A DNA stretch of 36,875 nucleotides from Calditrichota bacterium (GTDB lineage Bacteria; Electryoneota; AABM5-125-24; Hatepunaeales; Hatepunaeaceae), in contig VGIQ01000011.1 of NCBI GenBank assembly GCA_016867835.1, positions 1 to 36,875 on the forward strand. Reading direction: 5' to 3'. The position numbers and the translations under genes are program-made. Positions 9,617 through 17,941 of the stretch are shown one piece after another (positions within the stretch are counted from its first letter, which is position 1; every line of letters starts with the position of its first letter). Below the pieces are notes generated by a model. That model saw only the letters and a list, made by a program, of their open reading frames with translations, ran no database searches and had not been told where the DNA came from.

Positions 9617-10639
9617 TTGCCAGCATTCACTTCTATCATCACCAGCGACATCGCAATAGACCTCGGAACAGCCAATACCCTGGTCTATCTAAAGGGGCTT
9701 GGCATTGCCGTCCGGGAGCCTTCGGTTGTCGCCGTCACACGTCGCGACCGCAAGGTGCTCGCCATCGGAACCAAGGCGTGGGAGATGATGGGCAAGGCGC
9801 ATGGCGATATCGAAGTGATTCGTCCGATGCGGGACGGTGTGATCGACGACGACGAAGTCGCAGAGATCATGATCCGTTCCTTTCTGCGTCGGGTGCAGCA
9901 CAGCAAACTGATGCGCCCTCGGGTGATCGTCGGGGTGCCGTCGGGCGTTACAAAGTCCGAAAAGCGGGTCATTCGCGACTCGGCGGAGTATGCCGGAGCG
10001 CGGGAAGTGCACCTGATCGCCGAGCCGATGGCCGCGGCGCTGGGTGCTCAACTTCCGGTCAAGGAGCCGGTCGGCTCGATGATCGTCGATATAGGTGGTG
10101 GGACGACCGAAATCGCCGTGATATCGCTCTCTGGTATCGTTACGATGCACTCGATCCGCACCGCCGGGGACGAGATGAACGAAGCCATTGCCAAATACAT
10201 TCGCACCCAGCACAACCTTTTGGTCGGCGACCGAATGTCGGAGTGGCTCAAGTGGATGCTTGGCTCGGCGGCGGAGCTCCCCACCGAGATTGTGCTTCAT
10301 GCCAAAGGTCGGGACCTTGTCTCCGGGATGCCGAAGGAGAAGGAGATCACTTCAGAGGAGATACGCCGGGCGCTGCAGGAGCCGGTTTCGCAAATCGTCC
10401 TGGCAGTCAAGGAAGCCCTCGAAAAGACCCCGCCTGAACTGGCAGCTGACATCCGCGATCGGGGGATCATACTGACCGGCGGCGGATCACTACTGAAACG
10501 GCTCGACCAACATCTCCGCGACGAGACCAACCTCCCTGTCAACCGTGCCGATGAGCCACTCACTTGCGTGGTGCGCGGCATCGGCAAGGTTCTCGACGAC
10601 TTCGACTATTATCAGGACCTTCTGCTGACCAGCAATTGA
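9617..10639 (+). CDS. mreB: Rod-shape determining actin homologue MreB
   Basis: Actin-like ATPase that forms membrane-associated filaments and guides lateral wall synthesis. It is 340 residues long. Actin-fold motifs are clear: phosphate-1 SDIAIDLGTANTLVY near the N-terminus, IVGVPSGVTKSEKRVIRDSA, the phosphate-2 loop MIVDIGGGTTEIAVIS, HLIAEPMAAALGA, and the adenosine loop IILTGGGSLLKRLD. The segment that usually reads like GERTAEEIK is here GDRMSEWLKWMLG, a local divergence. The start is TTG at 9617 (MPAFTSIITSDIAID), with a short GGA at 9608-9610; no better start exists because similarity begins immediately. First gene of the mreB-mreC-mreD-mrdA-rodA block. Confidence 0.96.
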   Translation: MPAFTSIITSDIAIDLGTANTLVYLKGLGIAVREPSVVAVTRRDRKVLAIGTKAWEMMGKAHGDIEVIRPMRDGVIDDDEVAEIMIRSFLRRVQHSKLMRPRVIVGVPSGVTKSEKRVIRDSAEYAGAREVHLIAEPMAAALGAQLPVKEPVGSMIVDIGGGTTEIAVISLSGIVTMHSIRTAGDEMNEAIAKYIRTQHNLLVGDRMSEWLKWMLGSAAELPTEIVLHAKGRDLVSGMPKEKEITSEEIRRALQEPVSQIVLAVKEALEKTPPELAADIRDRGIILTGGGSLLKRLDQHLRDETNLPVNRADEPLTCVVRGIGKVLDDFDYYQDLLLTSN

Positions 10640-10649
10640 TGCTGACGGT

Positions 10650-11423
10650 ATGACCCTGCTCGCAAAGCGCTTCGGACCCTGGCTGCTGGTGTCGCTGCTC
10701 TCGATCTTGATCTTCATTCGAGATCAAGTATCGGGTGAGAGCGAAATGCGGCGTAGTCTCTCAGACGCCGTGGCTATCAGTGGCGCGCCGTTGAACGGAA
10801 TTGCCCGAATGGTCGGACTTTGGGCTGAAAACCGTCTGCTGCGGCAGCAACTTACGCAACTTGCCTTCGAAGCAACCCAGATAGAGGATATCCGTCGGGA
10901 AAACGAACGCCTTCGCGCGCTTCTTGACTTTCGCCAACGTTCGCAATTCGATTTGGTACCGGCATTGGTGGTCGGCGCGACGAGCGATGCCGGCATCGTC
11001 GGAATCATCATCGATCGGGGGGCGGAGCAGGGATTACGGCAAAATATGGCCGTCGTTTCGGCTCATGGACTGGTCGGTCGCATCTACCGAATGTCCGGGT
11101 CGAGTGCTACAGTTCAACTGGTGAGCGACCCGAAGTTCGGGGTTGCAGCCCGGCTTGCCAGTGGCGGTGTCGGCGGGATACTGCATGCGCTCGGATCGGG
11201 CCGTCTTCGTCTCGACGGTGTTCCCCTCTCTGCGGAACCGGCCGCCGGGGATTCAGTCATCACCTCGGGTGCCGGAGGCATCTTTCCGCCCGGCTTGATG
11301 ATTGGTCATGCGGTATCTGTCCGACCTTCACCCGAAGGCTGGCTAATGAACATTGAAGTAGAGCCTACCGTCGATTATAGCCGTGTCGGTGAGGTCTTTG
11401 TCGTCCGGCAGACCTCTCCTTGA
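10650..11423 (+). CDS. mreC: Rod-shape determining protein MreC
   Basis: Periplasmic scaffold of the elongasome that connects MreB and MreD to PBP2. It is 257 residues long. The N-terminal hydrophobic segment WLLVSLLSILIFI is a membrane anchor, followed by a coiled-coil stretch with ENRLLRQQLTQL and ENERLRALLDF. After that come the two beta domains with the family motifs VVGATSDAG, IIDRGAEQGLRQNMAVV, GLVGRIYRMS, VQLVSDPKFGVAAR, and GDSVITSGAGGIFPPGLMIG. The start is ATG at 10650, ten bases after the mreB stop. Its TGA overlaps the mreD TTG start as TTGA. Confidence 0.95.
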   Translation: MTLLAKRFGPWLLVSLLSILIFIRDQVSGESEMRRSLSDAVAISGAPLNGIARMVGLWAENRLLRQQLTQLAFEATQIEDIRRENERLRALLDFRQRSQFDLVPALVVGATSDAGIVGIIIDRGAEQGLRQNMAVVSAHGLVGRIYRMSGSSATVQLVSDPKFGVAARLASGGVGGILHALGSGRLRLDGVPLSAEPAAGDSVITSGAGGIFPPGLMIGHAVSVRPSPEGWLMNIEVEPTVDYSRVGEVFVVRQTSP

Positions 11424-11932
11424 CCACCTTCCTTCTGGTTGCACTGGGCGGCGCAGGTATTCTAATTGCGCACATTGCCCTATCCCATCTCATTACGATT
11501 GCCGGGGCGCGTCCCGATATCCTGCTCATTTACATCCTTTGGGCGACGCTTCGCTACGGGCGTTGGACCGGGCTTTGGCTCGGGTTCTTTTTGGGACTAT
11601 CCCAGGATGCGCTGTCGCTGGGGCCGTTGGGGATAATGGCATTCCTGAAGAGCAACCTTGCGTTTTGGCTGGCGGTTTGGCTGGAAGGTCGGGCCGGGAC
11701 GATTAGCAGCGGATGGTGGATGACCTTCGTCGCCCTGACATCGCTCCTTCAGTTCACCCTTGCCGGGCTGTTTGCGGGTGTGCCCGACTACGCCGTCTAT
11801 TTCCTTTGGACGGCAATCCCGGCGATGCTTTACACAGTGCTCGCCGGGCTGATATGGGCGCTTGCACCGCTGGGGCCTCGGCCGGTTGGGCCTCCCGGAT
11901 TGAGCGGTCGTGGACGGCGGCTCAAACGATGA
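11420..11932 (+). CDS. mreD: Rod-shape determining membrane protein MreD
   Basis: Small polytopic inner-membrane protein of the elongasome, 170 residues, dominated by hydrophobic segments (about five membrane spans). RPDILLIYILWATLRYGRW and GFFLGLSQDALSLGPLGIMAF match the typical MreD pattern, in which a conserved G-x2-QDxLS-like loop precedes a membrane span. Identity rests on this pattern and on its position between mreC and mrdA, since MreD sequences diverge strongly. The start is TTG at 11420, overlapping the mreC stop by 4 bases. The C-terminus is short, basic and proline-rich. Confidence 0.9.
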   Translation: MTTFLLVALGGAGILIAHIALSHLITIAGARPDILLIYILWATLRYGRWTGLWLGFFLGLSQDALSLGPLGIMAFLKSNLAFWLAVWLEGRAGTISSGWWMTFVALTSLLQFTLAGLFAGVPDYAVYFLWTAIPAMLYTVLAGLIWALAPLGPRPVGPPGLSGRGRRLKR

Positions 11933-11939
11933 GTGCGGC

Positions 11940-13802
11940 GTGAAAAGACCCTCTCATATTTGGTGGAGCGAGCGACGCTATCTCTTCTACGTGGTGTTTA
12001 TAGCGCTTCTCCTGGTCGGCATAGAGATTCGGCTCTTCCAAATGCAGGTGGTAAGCCGCCCAGACTTTTTGAAGCAGGCTGCAGCCAACCGCCTGCGAGC
12101 CGATGTTATAGAACCACCACGAGGACGCATATTCGACCGCAACGGTGCCCTTTTGGTCGATAATCGGCCGATCTACACCGTCTATGCTCTGCCCTGGACG
12201 ATCCGCCGCAATCCCCATACGATCGAACTTCTTTCGAGCGATCTCGGCCTTGAGCCGGCCGTGCTGGAGCGTCGAATCAGTCAGCGTGGGTGGACGACCT
12301 TTCAGCCTGCCCCGGTGATGCGCGACATCCCGCTGCATTTGTTAGCCCGACTCGAAGCCAACAAAATCGATCTGCCGGGCATCACCTTTCAGTCCGAAGC
12401 CAAACGCAATTACCCGATCCCCGGAGCGGCGCACTTCCTCGGCTATGTCGGGGAGCGACCTCCCGATGCGAAGAAGGAGAAGGGGCGCTTTGGATTGATT
12501 GGCCGGCGAGGGCTTGAGAAAACTTATGAGGAATGGCTTGGCGGGACGCCCGGGGTGCGTTTTCTCGAAGTTGACTCCAACGGGCGGATATTGGGAGTCG
12601 TCGAGGACCCGCCTCCGGTTGCGCCTCAAGCCGGATGGGATTTGATCCTCAATATCGATGCCGGCTTGCAGCAACTGGCGGCCGAATTGCTGACCGACAA
12701 GACCGGTGCCGTCGTCGCACTCGATCCCCGCAACGGCGAGATCCTTACCTTGCTCAGCCTTCCGGACTATGACCCGGCTCTGTTCGCCGGAGTATTGCCA
12801 CCTGAAATCTGGCGAGCGCTCGAAACCGATCCTGAATACCCGCTCCTGAACCGTGCCATACAGGGCCTCTACCCGCCTGGATCGACTTTCAAGATGGTCA
12901 CCCTTGCTGCAGGGCTTGAAGCCGGTGTCGTAACCCCCGGATTTCACACCTCGTGCGGCGGCGGAATGCAAATCGGCAACCGTTACTTCAAGTGCTGGAA
13001 TAAGAGCGGGCACGGGACACTCGATTGGGCCGGAGGGCTTCAGAAGTCGTGCGACGTCTTTTTTTATACTGTTGGTCTTCGGATCGGCGTCGATGCTATC
13101 AGCCGTTCGGCACTGCAACTTGCGTTGGGAAGCCGCACCGGGATCGACCTGGATGGTGAATTAAAAGGTCTGGCGCCGACTTCGACCTACCTAAGCCGCA
13201 GACACGGGACGAGCGGATGGAGCAAAGGTCTGGCTGCCAACATCGCCATCGGGCAGGGCGAGGTCCTCGCAACGCCGCTTCAACTGGCGGTTCATACCGG
13301 CGCCATAGCAACCGGGGTCATAGCCCGTCCGCATTTAGGGCGTGATTTGGTTCATCCGATCAGCGGCGAGATTCGTCCCATAGATCCGGTCTTGCGTCCG
13401 GTGAACATTTCTCCGATGATTTTGGCGAGATTGCGGGAAGCGATGCGGATGGTCGTCAACGAGCCTGGTGGAACCGCCGGTCGACAGAAGCGCCAGGACA
13501 TCGTCATTGCCGGAAAGACCGGCACGGCTCAGAATCCTCACGGCAAGGATCATGCACTTTTCGTCGGTTTTGCTCCCTTCGACGATCCTGTCATTGCCTG
13601 CGCGGTCGTGGTCGAGCATGGCGAACACGGCTCGTCTGGCGCGGCTCCGATTGCCTGTCAATTGATGGAATGGCACATCCATAACCTCTACCCGGGGCCG
13701 AGGCCGGATAAATGGGTGACGGCGGTGCCGGGAACGCCATCTGCGCCGATCGATACGCTTGGACAAGTCCTGGATACCCCATCAGAGCCGGACGATGAGT
13801 GA
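11940..13802 (+). CDS. mrdA: Penicillin-binding protein 2 (peptidoglycan DD-transpeptidase)
   Basis: Class B PBP that crosslinks lateral-wall peptidoglycan as partner of the RodA glycosyltransferase. It is about 620 residues with the GTG start at 11940. The N-terminal membrane span YLFYVVFIALLLVGIEI is followed by the PBP dimer domain (RADVIEPPRGRIFDRNG at about 53-69). The transpeptidase motifs are all present: S315-T-F-K318, S370-C-D372, and K526-T-G528. The full set indicates an active enzyme. Another in-frame GTG at 11910 would add ten residues and overlap mreD by 23 bases; 11940 is preferred because the protein then begins directly with the basic stretch before the membrane anchor. It overlaps rodA by 8 bases. 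Confidence 0.96.
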   Translation: MKRPSHIWWSERRYLFYVVFIALLLVGIEIRLFQMQVVSRPDFLKQAAANRLRADVIEPPRGRIFDRNGALLVDNRPIYTVYALPWTIRRNPHTIELLSSDLGLEPAVLERRISQRGWTTFQPAPVMRDIPLHLLARLEANKIDLPGITFQSEAKRNYPIPGAAHFLGYVGERPPDAKKEKGRFGLIGRRGLEKTYEEWLGGTPGVRFLEVDSNGRILGVVEDPPPVAPQAGWDLILNIDAGLQQLAAELLTDKTGAVVALDPRNGEILTLLSLPDYDPALFAGVLPPEIWRALETDPEYPLLNRAIQGLYPPGSTFKMVTLAAGLEAGVVTPGFHTSCGGGMQIGNRYFKCWNKSGHGTLDWAGGLQKSCDVFFYTVGLRIGVDAISRSALQLALGSRTGIDLDGELKGLAPTSTYLSRRHGTSGWSKGLAANIAIGQGEVLATPLQLAVHTGAIATGVIARPHLGRDLVHPISGEIRPIDPVLRPVNISPMILARLREAMRMVVNEPGGTAGRQKRQDIVIAGKTGTAQNPHGKDHALFVGFAPFDDPVIACAVVVEHGEHGSSGAAPIACQLMEWHIHNLYPGPRPDKWVTAVPGTPSAPIDTLGQVLDTPSEPDDE

Positions 13803-15021
13803 ACGCATCGGACGCAGCGGCAAAATCGCGCTCCTCGATCGCTGGCTCCTTATTGCGACCTTCCTCCTGACCGGCATCGGGCTGCTTCTGATCTACAGCG
13901 CGGATCACGCCCTTGGCAACTCGAGCCATTTCGACAAACAACTCCTCTTTGCTGGAGTCGGGCTCGGGCTGATGCTAATGTTGGCACTGACTCCGCTTCG
14001 ACTTTACTATGTCTGGTCGGTGGCCTTCTACTTGCTAATGCTCGCCGCATTGCTCTTTGTCGATATCGCCGGAGATGAACACCTCGGTGCCCGGCGATGG
14101 CTTAGTATCGGAGGCTTTAGCCTGCAGCCATCCGAACCGGCAAAATTGGCAATGATCATCATGGCAGCGCGTCTATTGGGGCAGTTGCGGCACGATGAAC
14201 TGGGCTGGAAGTCGCTGGTGCTGCTATTCGTTGTGATGTTTCCGCCGCTAATGCTGGTAATGGCTCAGCCAGATCTTGGCACTTCGACAGTATTCGTTGC
14301 AACCAGCGTTTCGATCCTCGGTTGGTCCGGGCTTCCGATGTGGTATTTTCTGGTCGCGGCGCTGCCCTTCATCTCGCTTTTTGCAGCGACATTGCCGTAT
14401 ATTTCACTACCTTTGGTGGCGGTCGGCTTTGCCCTGCTCTGGCGCAGTGGTATGAAGTGGGTAGGGACGATCCTGATGGTCGGGCTTTGCGTAGCCGCTG
14501 CCTTTGCGGCTCCGATGGCATGGAATAGGCTGGAGCCTTATCAACAGAAGCGGCTTACGACCTTTCTCGATCCCGAAGCCGATCCGCTCGGATCGGGCTA
14601 CCAGGTGATCCAATCCAAGGTTGCCGTCGGGTCGGGTGGCATCTTTGGGAGCGGTTACCTAAAGGGGACGCAGACGCAGTTACGGTTTCTGCCCCAGCAG
14701 CATACCGACTTCATCTTCGCTTTGGCGGGAGAGGAGTTCGGACTTTTAGGGACGACGACGGTCATGCTGCTCATCCTGATTTACGGCTGGCGTGGTCTGA
14801 GGATCGCCTGGCGGGCGCGGACTCAGTTTGCTGCATTGGTGGCGGTTGGAATGACCGGGCTGGTTGCCTATCATGCGGTAATCAACATCGGGATGGCGCT
14901 TGGGATGCTGCCGGTAACCGGCCTCCCCCTGCCGTTTCTCAGTTATGGCGGGTCGTTTCTGCTCACATGTCTCGCTGCAACTGGAGTGTTGCTATCGGTT
15001 GGGGTGCATCGCAGAGAATGA
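13795..15021 (+). CDS. rodA: Rod-shape determining SEDS glycosyltransferase RodA
   Basis: SEDS-family peptidoglycan polymerase that uses lipid II on the outer face of the inner membrane, paired with PBP2. About 408 residues with many membrane spans. SEDS landmarks seen: GARRWLSIGGFSLQPSEPAKLAMI, MAQPDLGTSTVF with the catalytically important Asp, QVIQSKVAVGSGGIFGSGYLKGTQTQLRFLPQ split over two conserved stretches, HTDFIFALAGEEFGLLG, and GLPLPFLSYGGSFLL. RodA rather than FtsW is chosen from the gene order after mrdA. The start is ATG 13795 (MSERIGRSGKIALLDRW), inside the end of mrdA; an upstream in-frame extension to 13759 is unlikely. Confidence 0.95.
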   Translation: MSERIGRSGKIALLDRWLLIATFLLTGIGLLLIYSADHALGNSSHFDKQLLFAGVGLGLMLMLALTPLRLYYVWSVAFYLLMLAALLFVDIAGDEHLGARRWLSIGGFSLQPSEPAKLAMIIMAARLLGQLRHDELGWKSLVLLFVVMFPPLMLVMAQPDLGTSTVFVATSVSILGWSGLPMWYFLVAALPFISLFAATLPYISLPLVAVGFALLWRSGMKWVGTILMVGLCVAAAFAAPMAWNRLEPYQQKRLTTFLDPEADPLGSGYQVIQSKVAVGSGGIFGSGYLKGTQTQLRFLPQQHTDFIFALAGEEFGLLGTTTVMLLILIYGWRGLRIAWRARTQFAALVAVGMTGLVAYHAVINIGMALGMLPVTGLPLPFLSYGGSFLLTCLAATGVLLSVGVHRRE

Positions 15022-15030
15022 CAGTTGAAT

Positions 15031-15058
15031 GCAGCATTATCGGTCAACAGGATGCTGC
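15031..15058 (+). other. Stem-loop in the gap after rodA
   Basis: GCAGCAT at 15031-15037 pairs with ATGCTGC at 15052-15058, a perfect 7-base stem with a 14-base loop. There is no following T-run, so it is at best a weak or factor-dependent terminator or an RNA-stability element between rodA and the next gene. Confidence 0.25.
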
Positions 15059-15100
15059 GAACATTCGAGGGGGGAGAGTTTTCCCAAAGGGGCAAGTCTA

Positions 15101-15589
15101 ATGGTGAAACTGAAGCATCTTCCAGTATATAGTGGTCGTTGCGTGTTGTTGTTGCTCATGCCGCTCCTTGTGGTATCAGCCGGTTTGGCGGCTTTTCAGG
15201 ATGACTACGATCGGGCTTTCAAAAAGTATCAGGCATCCCGGAGCAACTCGGACTACGAAAGCGCTGCTGCGGCTTTCGCCGCGCTATCGGCACGATCCGA
15301 TGCCGGCAGTCTTCGTCCCAACTGTATCTATTGGGAGGGCGAGTGCTGGTATGGGGCTAAAGAGTATCTTCGAGCGCTGATGGCTTTTGAACGAACCTTG
15401 GTGACGCCGCAGTCAAACAAAGAGGAGGATGCTCGCTTCAAGGTCGCTGTTTGTCATGTAAAGTTGAACTGGAACGACAGCGCCAAAGTGGAACTGAGCC
15501 GGTTCTTGCGCGACTTTCCCGCCAGCCGCCATATAGCAGCGGTGCGCAGGGAACTCGACCGATTGACTGCGGAGAGCGGTGGGCGGTAA
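15101..15589 (+). CDS. Small exported TPR-like protein
   Basis: 162 residues. The N-terminus is basic then hydrophobic (CVLLLLMPLLVVSAGLAAFQ), a likely signal peptide. The mature part has helical repeats, with YDRAFKKYQASRSNSDYESAA, then a CIYWEGECWYGAKEYLRALMAFERTL unit (spanning slightly more than one repeat), then FKVAVCHVKLNWNDSAKVEL and FLRDFPASRHIAAVRREL. The alternation of small and aromatic residues and the last phrase resemble TPR proteins of the YbgF/CpoB or BamD type that act in the periplasm. The start is ATG 15101, preceded by AAGGGG at 15087-15092; an in-frame ATG at 15029 lacks both a ribosome site and similarity. It ends inside the start of the M23 peptidase gene, suggesting the two act together in the envelope. 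Confidence 0.75.
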   Translation: MVKLKHLPVYSGRCVLLLLMPLLVVSAGLAAFQDDYDRAFKKYQASRSNSDYESAAAAFAALSARSDAGSLRPNCIYWEGECWYGAKEYLRALMAFERTLVTPQSNKEEDARFKVAVCHVKLNWNDSAKVELSRFLRDFPASRHIAAVRRELDRLTAESGGR

Positions 15590-17624
15590 TCGGGTGCGGT
15601 TTCTTGAAGGCGCGGTTATCAGGGTCGCCGGAGCCATATGCCTGATCGGCGTGAAGGTGCTGCTATTGACGGAAGGGCGCGCTGGATCGATTGAATCGAA
15701 TTCTCCAGAGGTCATTCCACCATTTAGGTGGCCTCTTCAGACCGATCCGGGTCTCTCGGCGTCGTTCTGTGAGTTCCGTCCGGGGCACTTCCACGCCGGA
15801 ATAGACATCAAGACCTGGGGCGCCCGGTCGGTGCCCTGTGTCGCCATTGCCGACGGCCGTATATCGCGAGTCAAGGTTCAGTCCACAGGCTACGGTAAGG
15901 CACTCTATCTGGCTTTACCCGACGGACGGATCGCCGCCTATGCACACTTGGACCGTTTTGCCGCCGGGATAGACGCCCGGGTGCGGGAGGTTCAGGAGCG
16001 AACCGGTGAGTTTGAGGTCGATCTCTTTTGGGAAGGCGACAGCGGCTATCCTGTCCGCGCCGGAGAGGTGATTGCACATAGCGGCGTCTCGGGAACGACC
16101 CATCCGCATCTTCACTTTGAGATGCGGAAAGGCTACAGTATCACCCGTAATCCTTTGCTGTCGGGATTTGCGATTGCCGACCAACGACCTCCGGTTCCGG
16201 TTGCTCTGGCTCTGACCCCACTTGACGCCGAATCGTCGGTCGAGGGGGATTACCAACCGAGGCTCTACTCGCGGCTCCTAAGGCGTCCCGACGGCATTTA
16301 CGAACCGGGCGATCCCATCGGAGCGACCGGCCGCATCGGCATCTCGGTAGATGCTTACGACCAGACCGACAACGCCACCAACGAACTGGCGGTGCACCGG
16401 ATTGAGTTGTATGTCGGGGGAGAGGTGTATTGGACGACCAGTTTCGATTGGTTCGACTACGCCGACTCCCGACAGATCGAATTGGAGCGGGACTATAGGC
16501 TTCAGCGGAGGGGTAAGGGGAGTTATCATCGACTATACCGGGCTGAGGGCAACCGCCTCCCATTAGGTCAAGGCGTTGGCATTATCGACGCCGGGTTCGG
16601 AGACGCCTTCCCGATCGACGTCGAGATCGTCTTCAGCGATGTCAACAGGAACCGATCGTCGTTGAAAATGCGGCTCGTAAGCGATCAGGTGGAAGACACC
16701 TCTAGGTCGGTCGGAGGCAAGTCACTCGTAACTCTAAATGGTAATGGTCAAGGGGCTCGGGAGCGTATCGGGATTGAAGTCTTCGATGGCTTCATTCGGC
16801 TCGCTGCGCCGCCGGGGGTGGCGCACTTCAAGATCAGAAACCTGGATCTGCAGATCCCGGCCATTTCCATTGGTGGGGGTGTCGCGGCGGCGTGGAAGCC
16901 GTTCGACGGGATGGACGGGGTAGCGACTATCGAGGCTGTCGATCACAAAGGTGTTGCCATCGGGAAGCGGGACTTTGAGGTGCGATGGGCGACTCCGGAA
17001 ACTTCGTTACGACTACTGTCGGACGACTCTTTGGCTGTCGCCGAGTTCCTGCCTGGAACGGTTCATGACGGGACTCTTGTCCGGCTCGAGCGGGAGCAAC
17101 TATTTGAAGACCCCGGATTCGTCGAAACGGTTGTCCGTCTCGAGCCACGCGATCAGGCTCTCGCCGGCCGATTGGCAGTCAAATTGCGACGCAGTGAAAA
17201 CGGCACCACCGAACTAGGCTGGGGTGTCTATTACTTTCGCGATGGACGAGGCTGGGTCTTTCTGGGTGCAGAGACGGAAGGAGGTTTTCTGACCGCGCCG
17301 GCGACCAGCCTCGAGCGGTTTGCTTTGGTTCGTGATACGACCGCGCCGACAATTGCGATCTCTTCACCTTCGCATGAGAAGGGGATTGGACCGCAGCCGC
17401 AACTATCTGCTATGGTCAAGGACGAACTGTCAGGCATCGCTTATCGCGGCATCGAGGTGTATCTCGATGGCCGCAAAGTCCCTGCCGAATATGATCAACC
17501 CCGGGCTCGTATCTCTTATCGGCCACCTAAAGCGCTGGGTGCCGGTAAACATGAGTTAGTCATCGCCGTCAGTGACCGGTCTGGCAATCGGACCCGAAGG
17601 TCGATCGTATGGCAGATTCCCTGA
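15579..17624 (+). CDS. Large exported M23 (LytM) family metallopeptidase with C-terminal Ig-like domain
   Basis: About 681 residues. A hydrophobic N-terminal segment (about 14-31) serves as signal or anchor. The M23 peptidase domain spans roughly 50-190: HxxxD motif H72-A-G-I-D76, the YAHLD segment with His123, and the H177-L-H179 pair followed by FEMRKG, so the zinc ligands and catalytic His are present. M23 enzymes cut peptide crosslinks in murein or, when inactive, activate amidases. The remaining 450 residues are beta-rich and end with an Ig-like domain (PTIAISSP, then ELSGIAYRGIEVYLDGRKV, then VSDRSGNRTRRSIV). This architecture occurs in uncultured FCB-like bacteria. The start is GTG 15579, overlapping the previous gene by 11 bases; GTG 15594 is an alternative. 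Substrate is not known. Confidence 0.88.
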   Translation: MGGNRVRFLEGAVIRVAGAICLIGVKVLLLTEGRAGSIESNSPEVIPPFRWPLQTDPGLSASFCEFRPGHFHAGIDIKTWGARSVPCVAIADGRISRVKVQSTGYGKALYLALPDGRIAAYAHLDRFAAGIDARVREVQERTGEFEVDLFWEGDSGYPVRAGEVIAHSGVSGTTHPHLHFEMRKGYSITRNPLLSGFAIADQRPPVPVALALTPLDAESSVEGDYQPRLYSRLLRRPDGIYEPGDPIGATGRIGISVDAYDQTDNATNELAVHRIELYVGGEVYWTTSFDWFDYADSRQIELERDYRLQRRGKGSYHRLYRAEGNRLPLGQGVGIIDAGFGDAFPIDVEIVFSDVNRNRSSLKMRLVSDQVEDTSRSVGGKSLVTLNGNGQGARERIGIEVFDGFIRLAAPPGVAHFKIRNLDLQIPAISIGGGVAAAWKPFDGMDGVATIEAVDHKGVAIGKRDFEVRWATPETSLRLLSDDSLAVAEFLPGTVHDGTLVRLEREQLFEDPGFVETVVRLEPRDQALAGRLAVKLRRSENGTTELGWGVYYFRDGRGWVFLGAETEGGFLTAPATSLERFALVRDTTAPTIAISSPSHEKGIGPQPQLSAMVKDELSGIAYRGIEVYLDGRKVPAEYDQPRARISYRPPKALGAGKHELVIAVSDRSGNRTRRSIVWQIP

Positions 17625-17938
17625 ATAGTTTCCTGACGGCAAAGGTAATCAAGCTGGTTTTAGGTAATCGCCGCGACTCACTCGCGGCATCTGGAATATC
17701 AATCCAAGTCGGAGCGGTTATGTATCTTGCCGACACCGAGAAGATGATCATCCACGATATGTCCTTCGTGCGCTACGAATGCCGCATAAAGAACATTCCG
17801 GATGATAAGCGGAAGAAGTTGTTCAGTCTCTCTTCGGTAAAACGGATGTGCGACAACGACCATGTTCCGAAGTTCAACGGCTGCCAGTATTGTCTGTCGG
17901 AATACCACACCTTTGACTTTACAAAACTGTTTCGCTGA
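17609..17938 (+). CDS. Small hypothetical protein with CxxC motif
   Basis: 109 residues, not recognised. With ATG 17609 it overlaps the M23 gene by 16 bases and has GAAGG eight bases upstream. An alternative ATG at 17720 has a better-looking GGAG at 17711-17714 and would give a 72-residue protein beginning MYLADTEKMIIHDMS. The C-terminal half holds four cysteines (YECRIKN, VKRMCDNDH and NGCQYCLSEYH) and could bind a metal ion, although spacing does not match a zinc ribbon I know. The frame fills the whole gap between two convincing genes and ends four bases before the next start, which supports it being real. No function is proposed. Confidence 0.6.
   Translation: MADSLNSFLTAKVIKLVLGNRRDSLAASGISIQVGAVMYLADTEKMIIHDMSFVRYECRIKNIPDDKRKKLFSLSSVKRMCDNDHVPKFNGCQYCLSEYHTFDFTKLFR
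17670..17688 (+). other. Perfect 7-base hairpin near the 5' end of the small Cys gene
   Basis: GCCGCGA at 17670-17676 pairs with TCGCGGC at 17682-17688 around a five-base loop. If translation begins at 17720 this lies in an untranslated leader; if at 17609 it lies within the coding region. No T-run follows. Confidence 0.25.
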
Positions 17939-17941
17939 CGG

